In this document: positions 1 through 5,121 of the stretch, piece after piece
How the letters are laid out: every line of letters begins with the position of its first letter
Position numbering within the stretch: position 1 is the stretch's first letter
NCBI GenBank assembly: GCA_903891505.1
Contig: CAITEO010000075.1
Location: forward strand, 1-8,197
DNA length: 8,197 bases
Source of the DNA: an uncultured Candidatus Woesearchaeota archaeon
GTDB lineage: Archaea > Nanobdellota > Nanobdellia > Woesearchaeales > 21-14-0-10-32-9
Direction of reading: 5' to 3'
Notes under the pieces: model-generated
Seen by the model: the letters and a program-made list of their open reading frames with translations, nothing else
Told to the model about the DNA's origin: nothing
Databases searched by the model: none
Position numbers and translations under genes: made by a program

Positions 1-1142
1 AATGGCAAAAACAATACCAACAGAAAGTCGATTCTTACCAACTGTGATAGTTTAGAACACTGAGTTAAAAAAATACCAATACAATCACCAGTGTCCCAAT
101 TGCAATCTACACCACAATTTACAGGAATAGTGCCACCTGGTAAATCTAGCGCATCACAAGAGGTAGTCTGTCCAGGTGAACAAACAGCGTTAGGATCTCC
201 GCAACTACTAGACACTGTACATCCAGAAGTATTCCAAGAACAATAATTGCATTGCACTACGTAACTGCCTGTAAGACCAGGAAATTCACTACAAGCACGC
301 GTTGAAGAAGTATCACACTCCTCACCATTCTCGAGTATGTAATTACCACAAACAGAAGAAGACGAACAAACACTTGTGTCCCAATGGCAGCCTAAACAAT
401 TTACAGTACTAGGATCACCTGAAAATCCTTGCACACTACAAGAGGTAGTCTGTCCTATTTCACAATCCTCCCCATTTTCAACAATACCATTACCACAAAT
501 ATTTGAAACTAAACACCCTGACTTATCCCAAAAACAATGATTACAGTGCACTACGTAATCGCCTGTAAAACCTGTAAATGAACTACAAGTGCGCGTTGAA
601 GTAGTATCACACTCTTCATCTATTGCTTGTATTCCATCTCCGCATGAGGAGGCATTATACTCAGGTAAAGGTACTTGAGAAATATCATGAACTTTTACAA
701 CAACAATACCTGATGTATTGTAGCTTCTTACAGCACCAGGTCCATCACGGCTGAATTGAATGATAACATCAAAATTTTTCTTTATATCCTTGTTCTGAGG
801 ACCAACATTTACTAAAAATGATGCAGCATTACCAGAACTAAGTTTAGAAGAATTTGAGTTGAATACTCGCACTTTATCCACCCATATTTCTTCAATATTA
901 AGATTCACAGGATAATTGTTTCTAAGCGCAATTTCAAAATCACCCTGATTATTTACATACATTTCTTTGCATTGCAACTGACTACCAGTGTCGCAACTCT
1001 CTAAAACAAACCTTGTCGTATCAAGAAAGCCAAAGTAAGATAATGCGCCGACGACAACAAACACACCTATAATCGCCCAGCCATACGTAGTTAAGAACTC
1101 TACTGCTGCTTGTCCCTTTTTTTTTCTCAAAAATTTACTCAC
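1..1142 (-). CDS. Pilin-like protein with class III signal sequence and C-terminal cysteine-rich repeats (partial, runs off the left edge)
   Basis: Probably a secreted or pilus-associated surface protein. From the GTG at 1140-1142 the frame is open for 380 codons to the window edge; an in-frame TGA lies 15 bases upstream of the GTG. Residues 1-10 are basic and end in KKKG; then QAAVEF opens a hydrophobic helix (about 11-40). This is the archaeal class III signal pattern, cut after the glycine by a FlaK/EppA-type prepilin peptidase. Residues 40-160 match the neighbouring pilin, including a CDTGSQLQC loop. Where that protein stops (VPLP), this one continues into four cysteine-rich modules (residues 165-356). 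The last 24 visible residues look different and end in a hydrophobic run, so the true C-terminus is unknown. It lies 26 bases after the first pilin gene, probably cotranscribed. The pilin head is well supported; an adhesin or pilus-tip role is inference. Confidence 0.85.
   Translation of the reverse strand, partial: MSKFLRKKKGQAAVEFLTTYGWAIIGVFVVVGALSYFGFLDTTRFVLESCDTGSQLQCKEMYVNNQGDFEIALRNNYPVNLNIEEIWVDKVRVFNSNSSKLSSGNAASFLVNVGPQNKDIKKNFDVIIQFSRDGPGAVRSYNTSGIVVVKVHDISQVPLPEYNASSCGDGIQAIDEECDTTSTRTCSSFTGFTGDYVVHCNHCFWDKSGCLVSNICGNGIVENGEDCEIGQTTSCSVQGFSGDPSTVNCLGCHWDTSVCSSSSVCGNYILENGEECDTSSTRACSEFPGLTGSYVVQCNYCSWNTSGCTVSSSCGDPNAVCSPGQTTSCDALDLPGGTIPVNCGVDCNWDTGDCIGIFLTQCSKLSQLVRIDFLLVLFLP
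75..650 (-). repeat. Four tandem 49-residue cysteine-rich modules
   Basis: Modules start at residues 165, 213, 262 and 311 of the partial pilin-like protein (nucleotides about 650-507, 506-360, 359-213 and 212-75). First cysteines are at 167, 216, 265 and 314, exactly 49 residues apart. Modules 1-3 have identical spacing C-x10-C-x7-C-x13-C-x2-C-x6-C; module 4 has C-x6-C-x7-C-x13-C-x3-C-x6-C. Each has a Trp two residues after the fifth cysteine. The opening (CGNGIVENGEDC) resembles the disulfide-rich repeats of the Myxo_disulph_rpt/DUF4215 type in bacterial and archaeal surface proteins. Modules 1 and 3 resemble each other most (TSTR..C, YVV.C), as do 2 and 4 (GQTTSC, VNC), so a two-module block seems to have been duplicated. 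DNA similarity is visible, for example around 251 and 546. Confidence 0.88.
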
Positions 1143-1168
1143 TTTTAGCTCTCTTCATTTTTATAAAA

Positions 1169-1651
1169 TTAAGGCAAAGGCACAAGTAAATGATCCTGCA
1201 CTTTTGCAACAATAAGCCCAGATACATTATAACTTCTTATAGCAACAGGATTATCACGTTTGAATTGGATGATAACATCAAAGTTTTTCTTTGTGTTCTT
1301 AACCAGACCAGCAATAGGCGCTACTTGAAATGTGGATACATTACCAGAACCAAGAGAAAACGATCCTGACCAATTTCCACTACCACTAACATATATTTTT
1401 TCAATTATAAGATTCACAGGATAATTGTTTCTAAGCTCGATTTTAAAATCACCATTATCATTAACATACATCTCATTACATTGTAACTGGGTGCCTATTT
1501 CGCAACGCTCTGAAACAAATCTTTTTGTGTCAAGAAGACCAAAATAAGATAATGCTCCAACAACAACAAGCACACCTATAATCGCCCAACCATATGTAGT
1601 TAAGAACTCTACTGCTGCTTGTCCCCTTTTTTTTCTCAAAGACTCACTCAC
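1169..1651 (-). CDS. Type IV pilin/archaellin-like protein with class III signal sequence
   Basis: A short 160-residue pilin-like subunit. It opens with a basic stretch ending RKKRG, then QAAVEF and a hydrophobic helix (about residues 11-40): the class III signal read by archaeal prepilin peptidases, with cleavage expected between G10 and Q11. The mature head has two cysteines (CEIGTQLQC, residues 50 and 58) that could form a small disulfide loop, three N-glycosylation sequons (one NWS, two NVS), and a predicted beta-rich body ending VPLP. A TTG three bases upstream could also start it, but GTG at 1651 is preferred because it puts the cleavage glycine at residue 10, as in the paralogue downstream. 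It is first in a two-gene unit with a TATA-like box 24-31 bases upstream. Pilin-type export is well supported; whether it builds a pilus, an archaellum or another filament cannot be told. Confidence 0.9.
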   Translation of the reverse strand: MSESLRKKRGQAAVEFLTTYGWAIIGVLVVVGALSYFGLLDTKRFVSERCEIGTQLQCNEMYVNDNGDFKIELRNNYPVNLIIEKIYVSGSGNWSGSFSLGSGNVSTFQVAPIAGLVKNTKKNFDVIIQFKRDNPVAIRSYNVSGLIVAKVQDHLLVPLP

Positions 1652-1674
1652 CAACCTATTCTGCTCTTTCCTTA

Positions 1675-1682
1675 TATTTAAA
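1675..1682 (-). promoter_or_regulatory. TATA-like box of the pilin pair
   Basis: On the minus strand this reads TTTAAATA, followed by TAAGG. Its centre lies about 27 bases upstream of the GTG start at 1651, the spacing of an archaeal TATA box from the transcription start. The transcript is therefore predicted to be leaderless or nearly so. Position is seen; function is inferred. Confidence 0.5.
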
Positions 1683-1719
1683 GGTTATGTTTAGTAAATG
1701 ATATGTTTGATAAAATATG

Positions 1720-1754
1720 TTGTAATAGTTAAATGTAACTTGTAATAGTTAAAT
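1720..1754. repeat. Perfect 15-base direct repeat with 20-base period between divergent genes
   Basis: TTGTAATAGTTAAAT occurs at 1720-1734 and again, identically, at 1740-1754. The copies are 20 bases apart, about two helical turns, so a protein could bind both on one face of the DNA. The stretch 1727-1740 also forms a small inverted repeat (AGTTA, 4 bases, TAACT). It sits between the TATA-like boxes of the minus-strand pilin pair and the plus-strand nre gene, upstream of both. This is a typical place for an activator or shared operator; the regulator is unknown. Confidence 0.4.
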
Positions 1755-1784
1755 TTTCAGCAATATTTCATGATTACAGCCGAC

Positions 1785-1795
1785 AAATATTTTAA
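1785..1795 (+). promoter_or_regulatory. TATA-like box of nre; decides the start codon
   Basis: AAATATTTTAA is centred about 28 bases upstream of the ATG at 1818, which predicts a leaderless message beginning at that codon. An in-frame ATG at 1770 lies upstream of this box and would be outside such a transcript. Confidence 0.45.
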
Positions 1796-1817
1796 GTTAG
1801 TATTAATTCCGTATTGT

Positions 1818-2936
1818 ATGAAAGTTCCTGATTCTTTGAAGTTCACTGGAAAAGATGCAGGCATCAAGGGTCTTGAAAAAATGAAACTTCTTGCTTCATT
1901 AGGAATAAATGCAAAAAAGGTTGAAAGTTTCTACAGCTCAAAAGATGGTTTTAGTGGAAAAATACCAAATATTCTCATAGGCGACTATGGCTATCCAAAT
2001 GTCAATGCTGGATTCATGTCTGCACAAGACTATAACAAGAATGATGCACCAAATGAATGGAGACGCGATCCAAAAACATTCTCATTGTCTAAAATTATAG
2101 AGCTACGCCAAGGGCTTCTGAATTCAAAAACGAATCTTAATGTTAAGGATTTTAATGCTCGTTTCTCTGAAAAAATGAAAGAAGTGGGTCTTGCATCTGT
2201 GCCAGTGGAAGCTGAAGTAAACTATGATAAGAAGATTTCATTTGGAAGCTCTTTCAATTCTGATGTACTCCCTCACGGTCCTTCTGCACAGCTAAGACGC
2301 CTCCAAATAACTAAGAATCCTAAAGTTCCAAGAATAGTTGAAAAATATGAGTCTGACAGCGACCTGAAAGCTTCAAGTGCACTGTTAGCTCTTAGCAAAA
2401 AAGGAATTGATGAACACTACCTAACTAAGATATTAAGTACAGGCAATCTCGGCGTCAAGATTCAGAGAAAAATTGTACCAACAAAATGGTCCATTACTGC
2501 TATTGATGATACTCTCGGTAAAAACATGATTACTTCTCTTAGTGATTTTGAAGAAATGCCTCCTACCACATTATTCGGCGGATATATGGGAAATTACTAT
2601 ATTGCCCTGATATTTCCAGGACCTTGGAGTTATGAATTATTCGAAACAAACATAGGCCCAGGTCTTGCAAACCCAGAAGACTATGAGTCTGCACAAGACT
2701 TTGAAGGTCCATTTGGACGCAAAACCTATGCCACAAACACAGTCGGGGGCTACTACGCAGCAAGGCTTGGCGCCCTTGAGTATTTCACAAAAAAAAGAAT
2801 GAAAGGACGAGTTCTTCTTTTAAGATTCATAACCGATGAATACTGGGCGCCGCTCGGCGTCTGGGTAGTACGCGAAGCGACAAGAAATTGTTTTACTTCA
2901 AAGGAAATGGAATTCGGCTCAAAGGAGTTCTCTTGA
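1818..2936 (+). CDS. nre: Nre-family archaeal DNA repair protein, frame interrupted before its C-terminus
   Basis: Nre proteins are archaea-specific repair factors; Haloferax NreA acts in mitomycin C damage repair with PCNA. The 372 residues read from ATG 1818 hold the family's two domains. The N-terminal domain includes GDYGYPNVNAG (residues 55-65) and APNEW (77-81). The C-terminal domain includes PTKWSITAIDDTLGK (221-235), PWSYELFE (269-276) and PLGVWVVREA (345-354). No N-terminal zinc-finger cysteine cluster, as I recall for some Nre proteins, is seen. ATG 1770 is rejected because the extra 16 residues look non-family-like and overlap the probable TATA box. The frame stops at TGA 2934-2936, shortly after the last conserved block, leaving no PCNA-binding tail; that tail is present in the -1 frame (separate entry). 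The pilin pair diverges from it on the left. Family assignment is strong. Confidence 0.88.
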   Translation: MKVPDSLKFTGKDAGIKGLEKMKLLASLGINAKKVESFYSSKDGFSGKIPNILIGDYGYPNVNAGFMSAQDYNKNDAPNEWRRDPKTFSLSKIIELRQGLLNSKTNLNVKDFNARFSEKMKEVGLASVPVEAEVNYDKKISFGSSFNSDVLPHGPSAQLRRLQITKNPKVPRIVEKYESDSDLKASSALLALSKKGIDEHYLTKILSTGNLGVKIQRKIVPTKWSITAIDDTLGKNMITSLSDFEEMPPTTLFGGYMGNYYIALIFPGPWSYELFETNIGPGLANPEDYESAQDFEGPFGRKTYATNTVGGYYAARLGALEYFTKKRMKGRVLLLRFITDEYWAPLGVWVVREATRNCFTSKEMEFGSKEFS

Positions 2937-3049
2937 AATATGTTTCTTTATTTCTTAAAAAAAAGTTTAACGTTTCAGTTGAAACCATATACAAAAAGAG
3001 TTTACTTTTGAAAGAAATGACGAATCAAAAAACACTTGCAGGATTTTAA
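2933..3049 (+). pseudogene. nre: Out-of-frame C-terminal tail of nre with PCNA-interacting (PIP-like) motif
   Basis: Read in the -1 frame relative to nre, 2933-3046 encodes 38 residues and stops at TAA 3047-3049. The sequence continues naturally from the upstream protein: GSKEFS, then LKYVSLFLKKKFNVSVETIY, then a basic stretch, then NQKTLAGF at the very end. QKTLAGF matches the core PIP-box spacing Q-x-x-L-x-x-F, which in Nre proteins sits at the extreme C-terminus. Joining the frames near 2930-2936 would give about 410 residues, a normal Nre length. The joint (TTC TCT TGA) is not a classical slippery heptamer, so a one-base deletion, either real or a sequence error, is likelier than programmed frameshifting. 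Confidence 0.75.
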
Positions 3050-3313
3050 TTGAATCAAACACACAATTAATTTATTCTACAAAACTATATTTACAACAAA
3101 AACCCTAACAAAACTCGCGTTCGCAACAACAAATCTAACAAAACCGTATTCTGCCTTCTTATCCCTAAAATTTTGCATTTTCATCAATCTCGCCTCTGTT
3201 TTTTAATCGATTGTTGAATTTTTAGACATCATAGAATAATTTTTGTTTGAACTCTATTTTTAGATAATTGTTCCGACGGCAACACTAAAACTTTCGGAAA
3301 ATCTATAGAAAAG

Positions 3314-3321
3314 TTTATAAA
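3314..3321 (+). promoter_or_regulatory. TATA-like box in the region upstream of tfe
   Basis: TTTATAAA sits in the longer palindrome AGTTTATAAACT (3312-3323). It is a strong match to an archaeal TATA box, but 138 bases separate it from the tfe start. If used, it would give a leader of about 115 bases containing the 3368-3382 palindrome, or drive a small RNA. Being palindromic, it does not show its direction. Confidence 0.3.
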
Positions 3322-3367
3322 CTCAATTCACGAAATTTAAATCCCGCTTCGCCGTAGAATCATAGAA

Positions 3368-3382
3368 AGACTATAATAGTCT
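3368..3382. promoter_or_regulatory. Perfect 15-base palindrome upstream of tfe
   Basis: AGACTATAATAGTCT consists of two 7-base arms around a single central A. It is well suited to a dimeric regulator, and lies about 20 bases upstream of the TATA-like box at 3404-3412, where an archaeal activator or the BRE-side machinery would bind. A hairpin in RNA would have almost no loop, so a DNA operator is likelier. The bound protein is unknown. Confidence 0.35.
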
Positions 3383-3403
3383 GTTCTCTGAGGTTTTGGC
3401 AGC

Positions 3404-3412
3404 AAATATATT
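3404..3412 (+). promoter_or_regulatory. Proximal TATA-like box of tfe
   Basis: AAATATATT is centred at 3408, predicting a transcript start near 3434 and a leader of about 25 bases. That leader contains AGGT (3447-3450), a weak Shine-Dalgarno match 8 bases before the ATG at 3459. This arrangement supports ATG 3459 as the start. Confidence 0.4.
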
Positions 3413-3458
3413 CAATTCGAAAAAGAAAAACTGCCACATCGCAATTAGGTTTAGAAAA

Positions 3459-3974
3459 ATGAAGGAAAAAGACCAACTGCTCAAAAAAATAGTAAAGGAG
3501 CTTGTTTCAGAAGAAGCTATACCTATTATTGAGTATCTCAAAGGCAAATCAAAAATCTCTGAATTCGTGATTTCTGAGGAACTTGAACTCGAAATTCACA
3601 AAACACGTTTCCTTCTCTACAAACTTCTAGACCACAACATTGTTTCTTTTATAAGAAAAAAAGACAAAATCAAAGGCTGGTATATTTGCTACTGGGATTT
3701 AAACGAGGAAATAATTAATCATCTAGATCAGAAGATGAATGATGACAAACTTGACAAACTTAAAGAACGATTAAAACGAGAAGAAGATAATCAATTCTAC
3801 ATGTGCAAAAACGCGTGCACCAGGATGGATTTCGACCGTGCGATGGAATTCAACTACAAATGTCCTGAATGCGGAGAGCTTATGCACATCCAAGACAACT
3901 CGAGAACAATAGAATTCCTGAAAGATAGAATCAACGAACTCGAAAAAGATAATACAAAGAAGAAATTAAAGTAA
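3459..3974 (+). CDS. tfe: Transcription factor E (TFIIE-alpha homologue)
   Basis: TFE is a basal archaeal transcription factor that helps RNA polymerase open the promoter and stabilises the open complex with TBP and TFB. The 171-residue protein has the expected plan: an extended winged helix (about residues 5-85; note EEAIPIIEYLKGK and the wing RKKDKIKGWYICYW), a charged linker helix (86-112), a zinc ribbon with C116, C120, C135 and C138 (CKNAC then CPECG), and a short helical tail (148-165). The first cysteine pair is C-x3-C, one residue wider than a CxxC knuckle. Length fits the family. An in-frame TTG at 3396 would add 21 residues unlike TFE, and would start upstream of the proximal TATA box, so ATG 3459 is chosen. 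It appears to be transcribed alone; the phosphoesterase downstream has its own promoter signal. Confidence 0.95.
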   Translation: MKEKDQLLKKIVKELVSEEAIPIIEYLKGKSKISEFVISEELELEIHKTRFLLYKLLDHNIVSFIRKKDKIKGWYICYWDLNEEIINHLDQKMNDDKLDKLKERLKREEDNQFYMCKNACTRMDFDRAMEFNYKCPECGELMHIQDNSRTIEFLKDRINELEKDNTKKKLK

Positions 3975-3984
3975 ATTTCCATAA

Positions 3985-3994
3985 GATATTAAAA
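3985..3994 (+). promoter_or_regulatory. TATA-like box of the phosphoesterase gene
   Basis: GATATTAAAA is centred about 27 bases before the ATG at 4016, so transcription should start at the initiation codon and give a leaderless message. No Shine-Dalgarno sequence is seen there, which agrees. Confidence 0.5.
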
Positions 3995-4015
3995 AACAAA
4001 AATTTTCTTTAACTT

Positions 4016-4780
4016 ATGCCAAAAATTAAACATACTGAGATTTCTAAAGGAATAGATATTGTAGATCTTGGTCTCTTCGTTAAAAAAGAGAAAGTTCTAA
4101 TTTTATCTGATATGCATATAGGCCAGGAAGCCGCGATGAATAGCGACGGCATTCTTATACCAAGATTCCAGTTCAAAGACCTTAAGAAAAAAACAAGGAA
4201 TATTCTTGAAGAAACAAAACCAAAAACAATAATTCTAAATGGTGATATAAAACATGGATTTGGAGGTATAAGCCGTGAAGAATGGAAGCATGCTCTCGAG
4301 TACATCGACATAATTCAAGAATATGGAAACGTCATTATAATCAAAGGCAATCATGACAAGATTATCGAACCCATCTCCAAACGAAAAGGGATAGACACAG
4401 TTGACCATTACTTAATCAATAAAGATATTTATGTTTGCCATGGTGACTTCATCCCAGATGATTGCGAGTATAAAACAAGCAAAATCGTAATCATAGGGCA
4501 CGAACATCCCGCAATAGGCCTTCGCAATAATAATCGAGTTGAAAAATACAAATGCTTTTTGAAAGGAACATATGAAAAAAGAAGATTGTTCAAAGAAAAA
4601 AACAAAGCCAAAACTTTACTTGTTATGCCCTCGATGAATCAATTAACTGAAGGAACTGATGTTCTTTCTGAGAAACTTTTAAGTCCATTCCTAAAACAAT
4701 CTCTTGCAAACTTTGAAACGTGGATTGTTGAGGATAAAGTTTATTATTTTGGAAAACTGAAAGGTCTGCTAAAAGAATAG
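4016..4780 (+). CDS. Calcineurin-like metallophosphoesterase (archaeal MJ0037/TIGR00024-type)
   Basis: A two-metal phosphoesterase, expected to cleave phosphodiester or phosphomonoester bonds in the cytoplasm; its substrate is not known. All family metal-binding motifs are present in the 254 residues: SDMHIG (D32, H34), NGD (D77), GNHD (N112, H113, D114), CHGD (H142) and GHEHP (H162, H164). The C-terminal part has MPSMNQLTEGTDV and SPFL (residues 204-226), as in the archaeal family related to the bacterial DNA-ligase-associated phosphoesterase PdeM. In bacteria that phosphoesterase is often encoded with an Lhr-like helicase; an Lhr-type gene also lies downstream here, past a small gene, which fits a repair role by analogy. 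There is no signal peptide. The start is set by a TATA-like box 27 bases upstream. Family call strong, substrate unknown. Confidence 0.92.
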   Translation: MPKIKHTEISKGIDIVDLGLFVKKEKVLILSDMHIGQEAAMNSDGILIPRFQFKDLKKKTRNILEETKPKTIILNGDIKHGFGGISREEWKHALEYIDIIQEYGNVIIIKGNHDKIIEPISKRKGIDTVDHYLINKDIYVCHGDFIPDDCEYKTSKIVIIGHEHPAIGLRNNNRVEKYKCFLKGTYEKRRLFKEKNKAKTLLVMPSMNQLTEGTDVLSEKLLSPFLKQSLANFETWIVEDKVYYFGKLKGLLKE

Positions 4781-4824
4781 AAAAGAATAAAGAAAATAAA
4801 GAAAAGAAAAGAATAAAGAAAATA
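4781..4824 (+). repeat. Purine-rich tract with a perfect 18-base direct repeat
   Basis: AAAAGAATAAAGAAAATA occurs at 4781-4798 and again at 4807-4824. It begins directly after the phosphoesterase stop codon in a tract almost free of C. The second copy runs into the TATA-like box of the small gene downstream. It may be simple slippage of A/G-rich sequence. No T-rich terminator is seen here, so readthrough from the phosphoesterase gene into the small gene is possible. Confidence 0.6.
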
Positions 4825-4828
4825 TAAT
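4820..4828 (+). promoter_or_regulatory. TATA-like box of the small zinc-binding protein gene
   Basis: AAATATAAT is centred about 23 bases before the ATG at 4847 and 47 bases before the in-frame ATG at 4871. The first spacing suggests a near-leaderless start; the second would give a leader of about 20 bases. Confidence 0.35.
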
Positions 4829-4846
4829 ACTAAAAAGATAATATGA

Positions 4847-5020
4847 ATGCTTAAATTAGATGAACAAAAAATGAAACCACCATTTCTATGCATAATAGGA
4901 TTTCACAACTGGAGCCACACGAGACTTACAAGCCACGGCTTTTCTTCAAACGTTTTAGATTGCAAAAAGAAATGTTTGCGTTGCGGGAAAATAAATACTT
5001 GGATCAGGGTAAAATCTTAG
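4847..5020 (+). CDS. Small putative zinc-binding protein, 57 residues
   Basis: I do not recognise a characterised family. The 57 residues hold likely metal ligands in a zinc-finger-like order: C15, H20, W22 and H24 (C-x4-H-x-W-x-H), then C39, C43 and C46 followed by Gly (CKKKCLRCG), and W52. A C-x4-H-x-W block followed by a C-x2-C-G knuckle recalls the small DUF1660-type proteins, though that link is only by eye. Two in-frame starts are possible, ATG 4847 and ATG 4871 (49 residues); the conserved-looking part begins after the second. Another ATG at 4843 is out of frame and stops at once. It lies between the phosphoesterase and Lhr genes on the same strand, with its own TATA-like box. The spacing of ligands makes chance unlikely, but the function is unknown. 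Confidence 0.6.
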   Translation: MLKLDEQKMKPPFLCIIGFHNWSHTRLTSHGFSSNVLDCKKKCLRCGKINTWIRVKS

Positions 5021-5075
5021 TTAAAAGTTTCAAATAATAGCATCATCGGCACTCACTGGACAATCCTTCCTAAAT

Positions 5076-5083
5076 TATTTAAA
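5076..5083 (+). promoter_or_regulatory. TATA-like box of the Lhr helicase gene
   Basis: TATTTAAA-like sequence (TTATTTAAA ending at 5083) is centred about 43 bases before the ATG at 5122, predicting a transcript start near 5106 and a leader of about 16 bases. That leader contains GAGCAGG as a weak ribosome-binding match. Confidence 0.4.
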
Positions 5084-5121
5084 CTCTATTCTATTTCATC
5101 CCATTCTGAGCAGGCAGCAGT

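Larger units (their letters stand above)
3050..3458. other. 409-base intergenic region without a convincing gene
   Basis: This AT-rich stretch between the nre tail and tfe has no long open frame on either strand, and I see no tRNA or box C/D pattern. It holds CTAACAAAAC twice (3105-3114 and 3135-3144), an inverted repeat TTCCGA/TCGGAA with a 17-base loop (3271-3299), a palindromic TATA-like box (3314-3321), and a perfect 15-base palindrome (3368-3382). A minus-strand 35-codon frame (3184-3077) is not supported well enough to call. Confidence 0.6.

Noticed and set aside
75..650. Repeats at 147-base period as a CRISPR-like or DNA-level repeat array
   Set aside because: The repeats are in an open frame and conserved at the protein level (cysteines), with variable DNA; there is no constant repeat with unique spacers.
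1135..1158. Tiny frame MKRAKSE overlapping the start of the second pilin as a coupling leader peptide
   Set aside because: Seven codons can arise by chance, and nothing supports its translation.
1770..1817. Upstream ATG that would extend Nre by 16 residues
   Set aside because: The extra residues do not look like the Nre N-terminus, and the stretch contains the TATA-like box placed correctly for the ATG at 1818.
2928..2936. Programmed -1 frameshift site in nre
   Set aside because: TTC TCT TGA is not an X-XXY-YYZ slippery heptamer and has no stable structure 5-9 bases downstream. A one-base deletion or sequence error is simpler, though not excluded without reads.
2943..2985. T-rich run (2943-2956) and hairpin GTTTCAGTTGAAAC (2972-2985) as an nre terminator
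   Set aside because: Both fall inside the out-of-frame coding tail of nre. The 5-base stem is weak and lies too far from the frame joint to be a classical frameshift stimulator.
3077..3184. Minus-strand 35-codon frame (MKMQNFRDKKAEYGF...)
   Set aside because: A purine-rich GAGGCGAG lies upstream, but there are no recognisable motifs, the TATA-like sequence is poorly spaced, and the length is within chance.
3396..3458. Upstream TTG that would extend TFE by 21 residues
   Set aside because: The added residues are unlike TFE, and the codon lies before the proximal TATA-like box; ATG 3459 has AGGT at a suitable distance.
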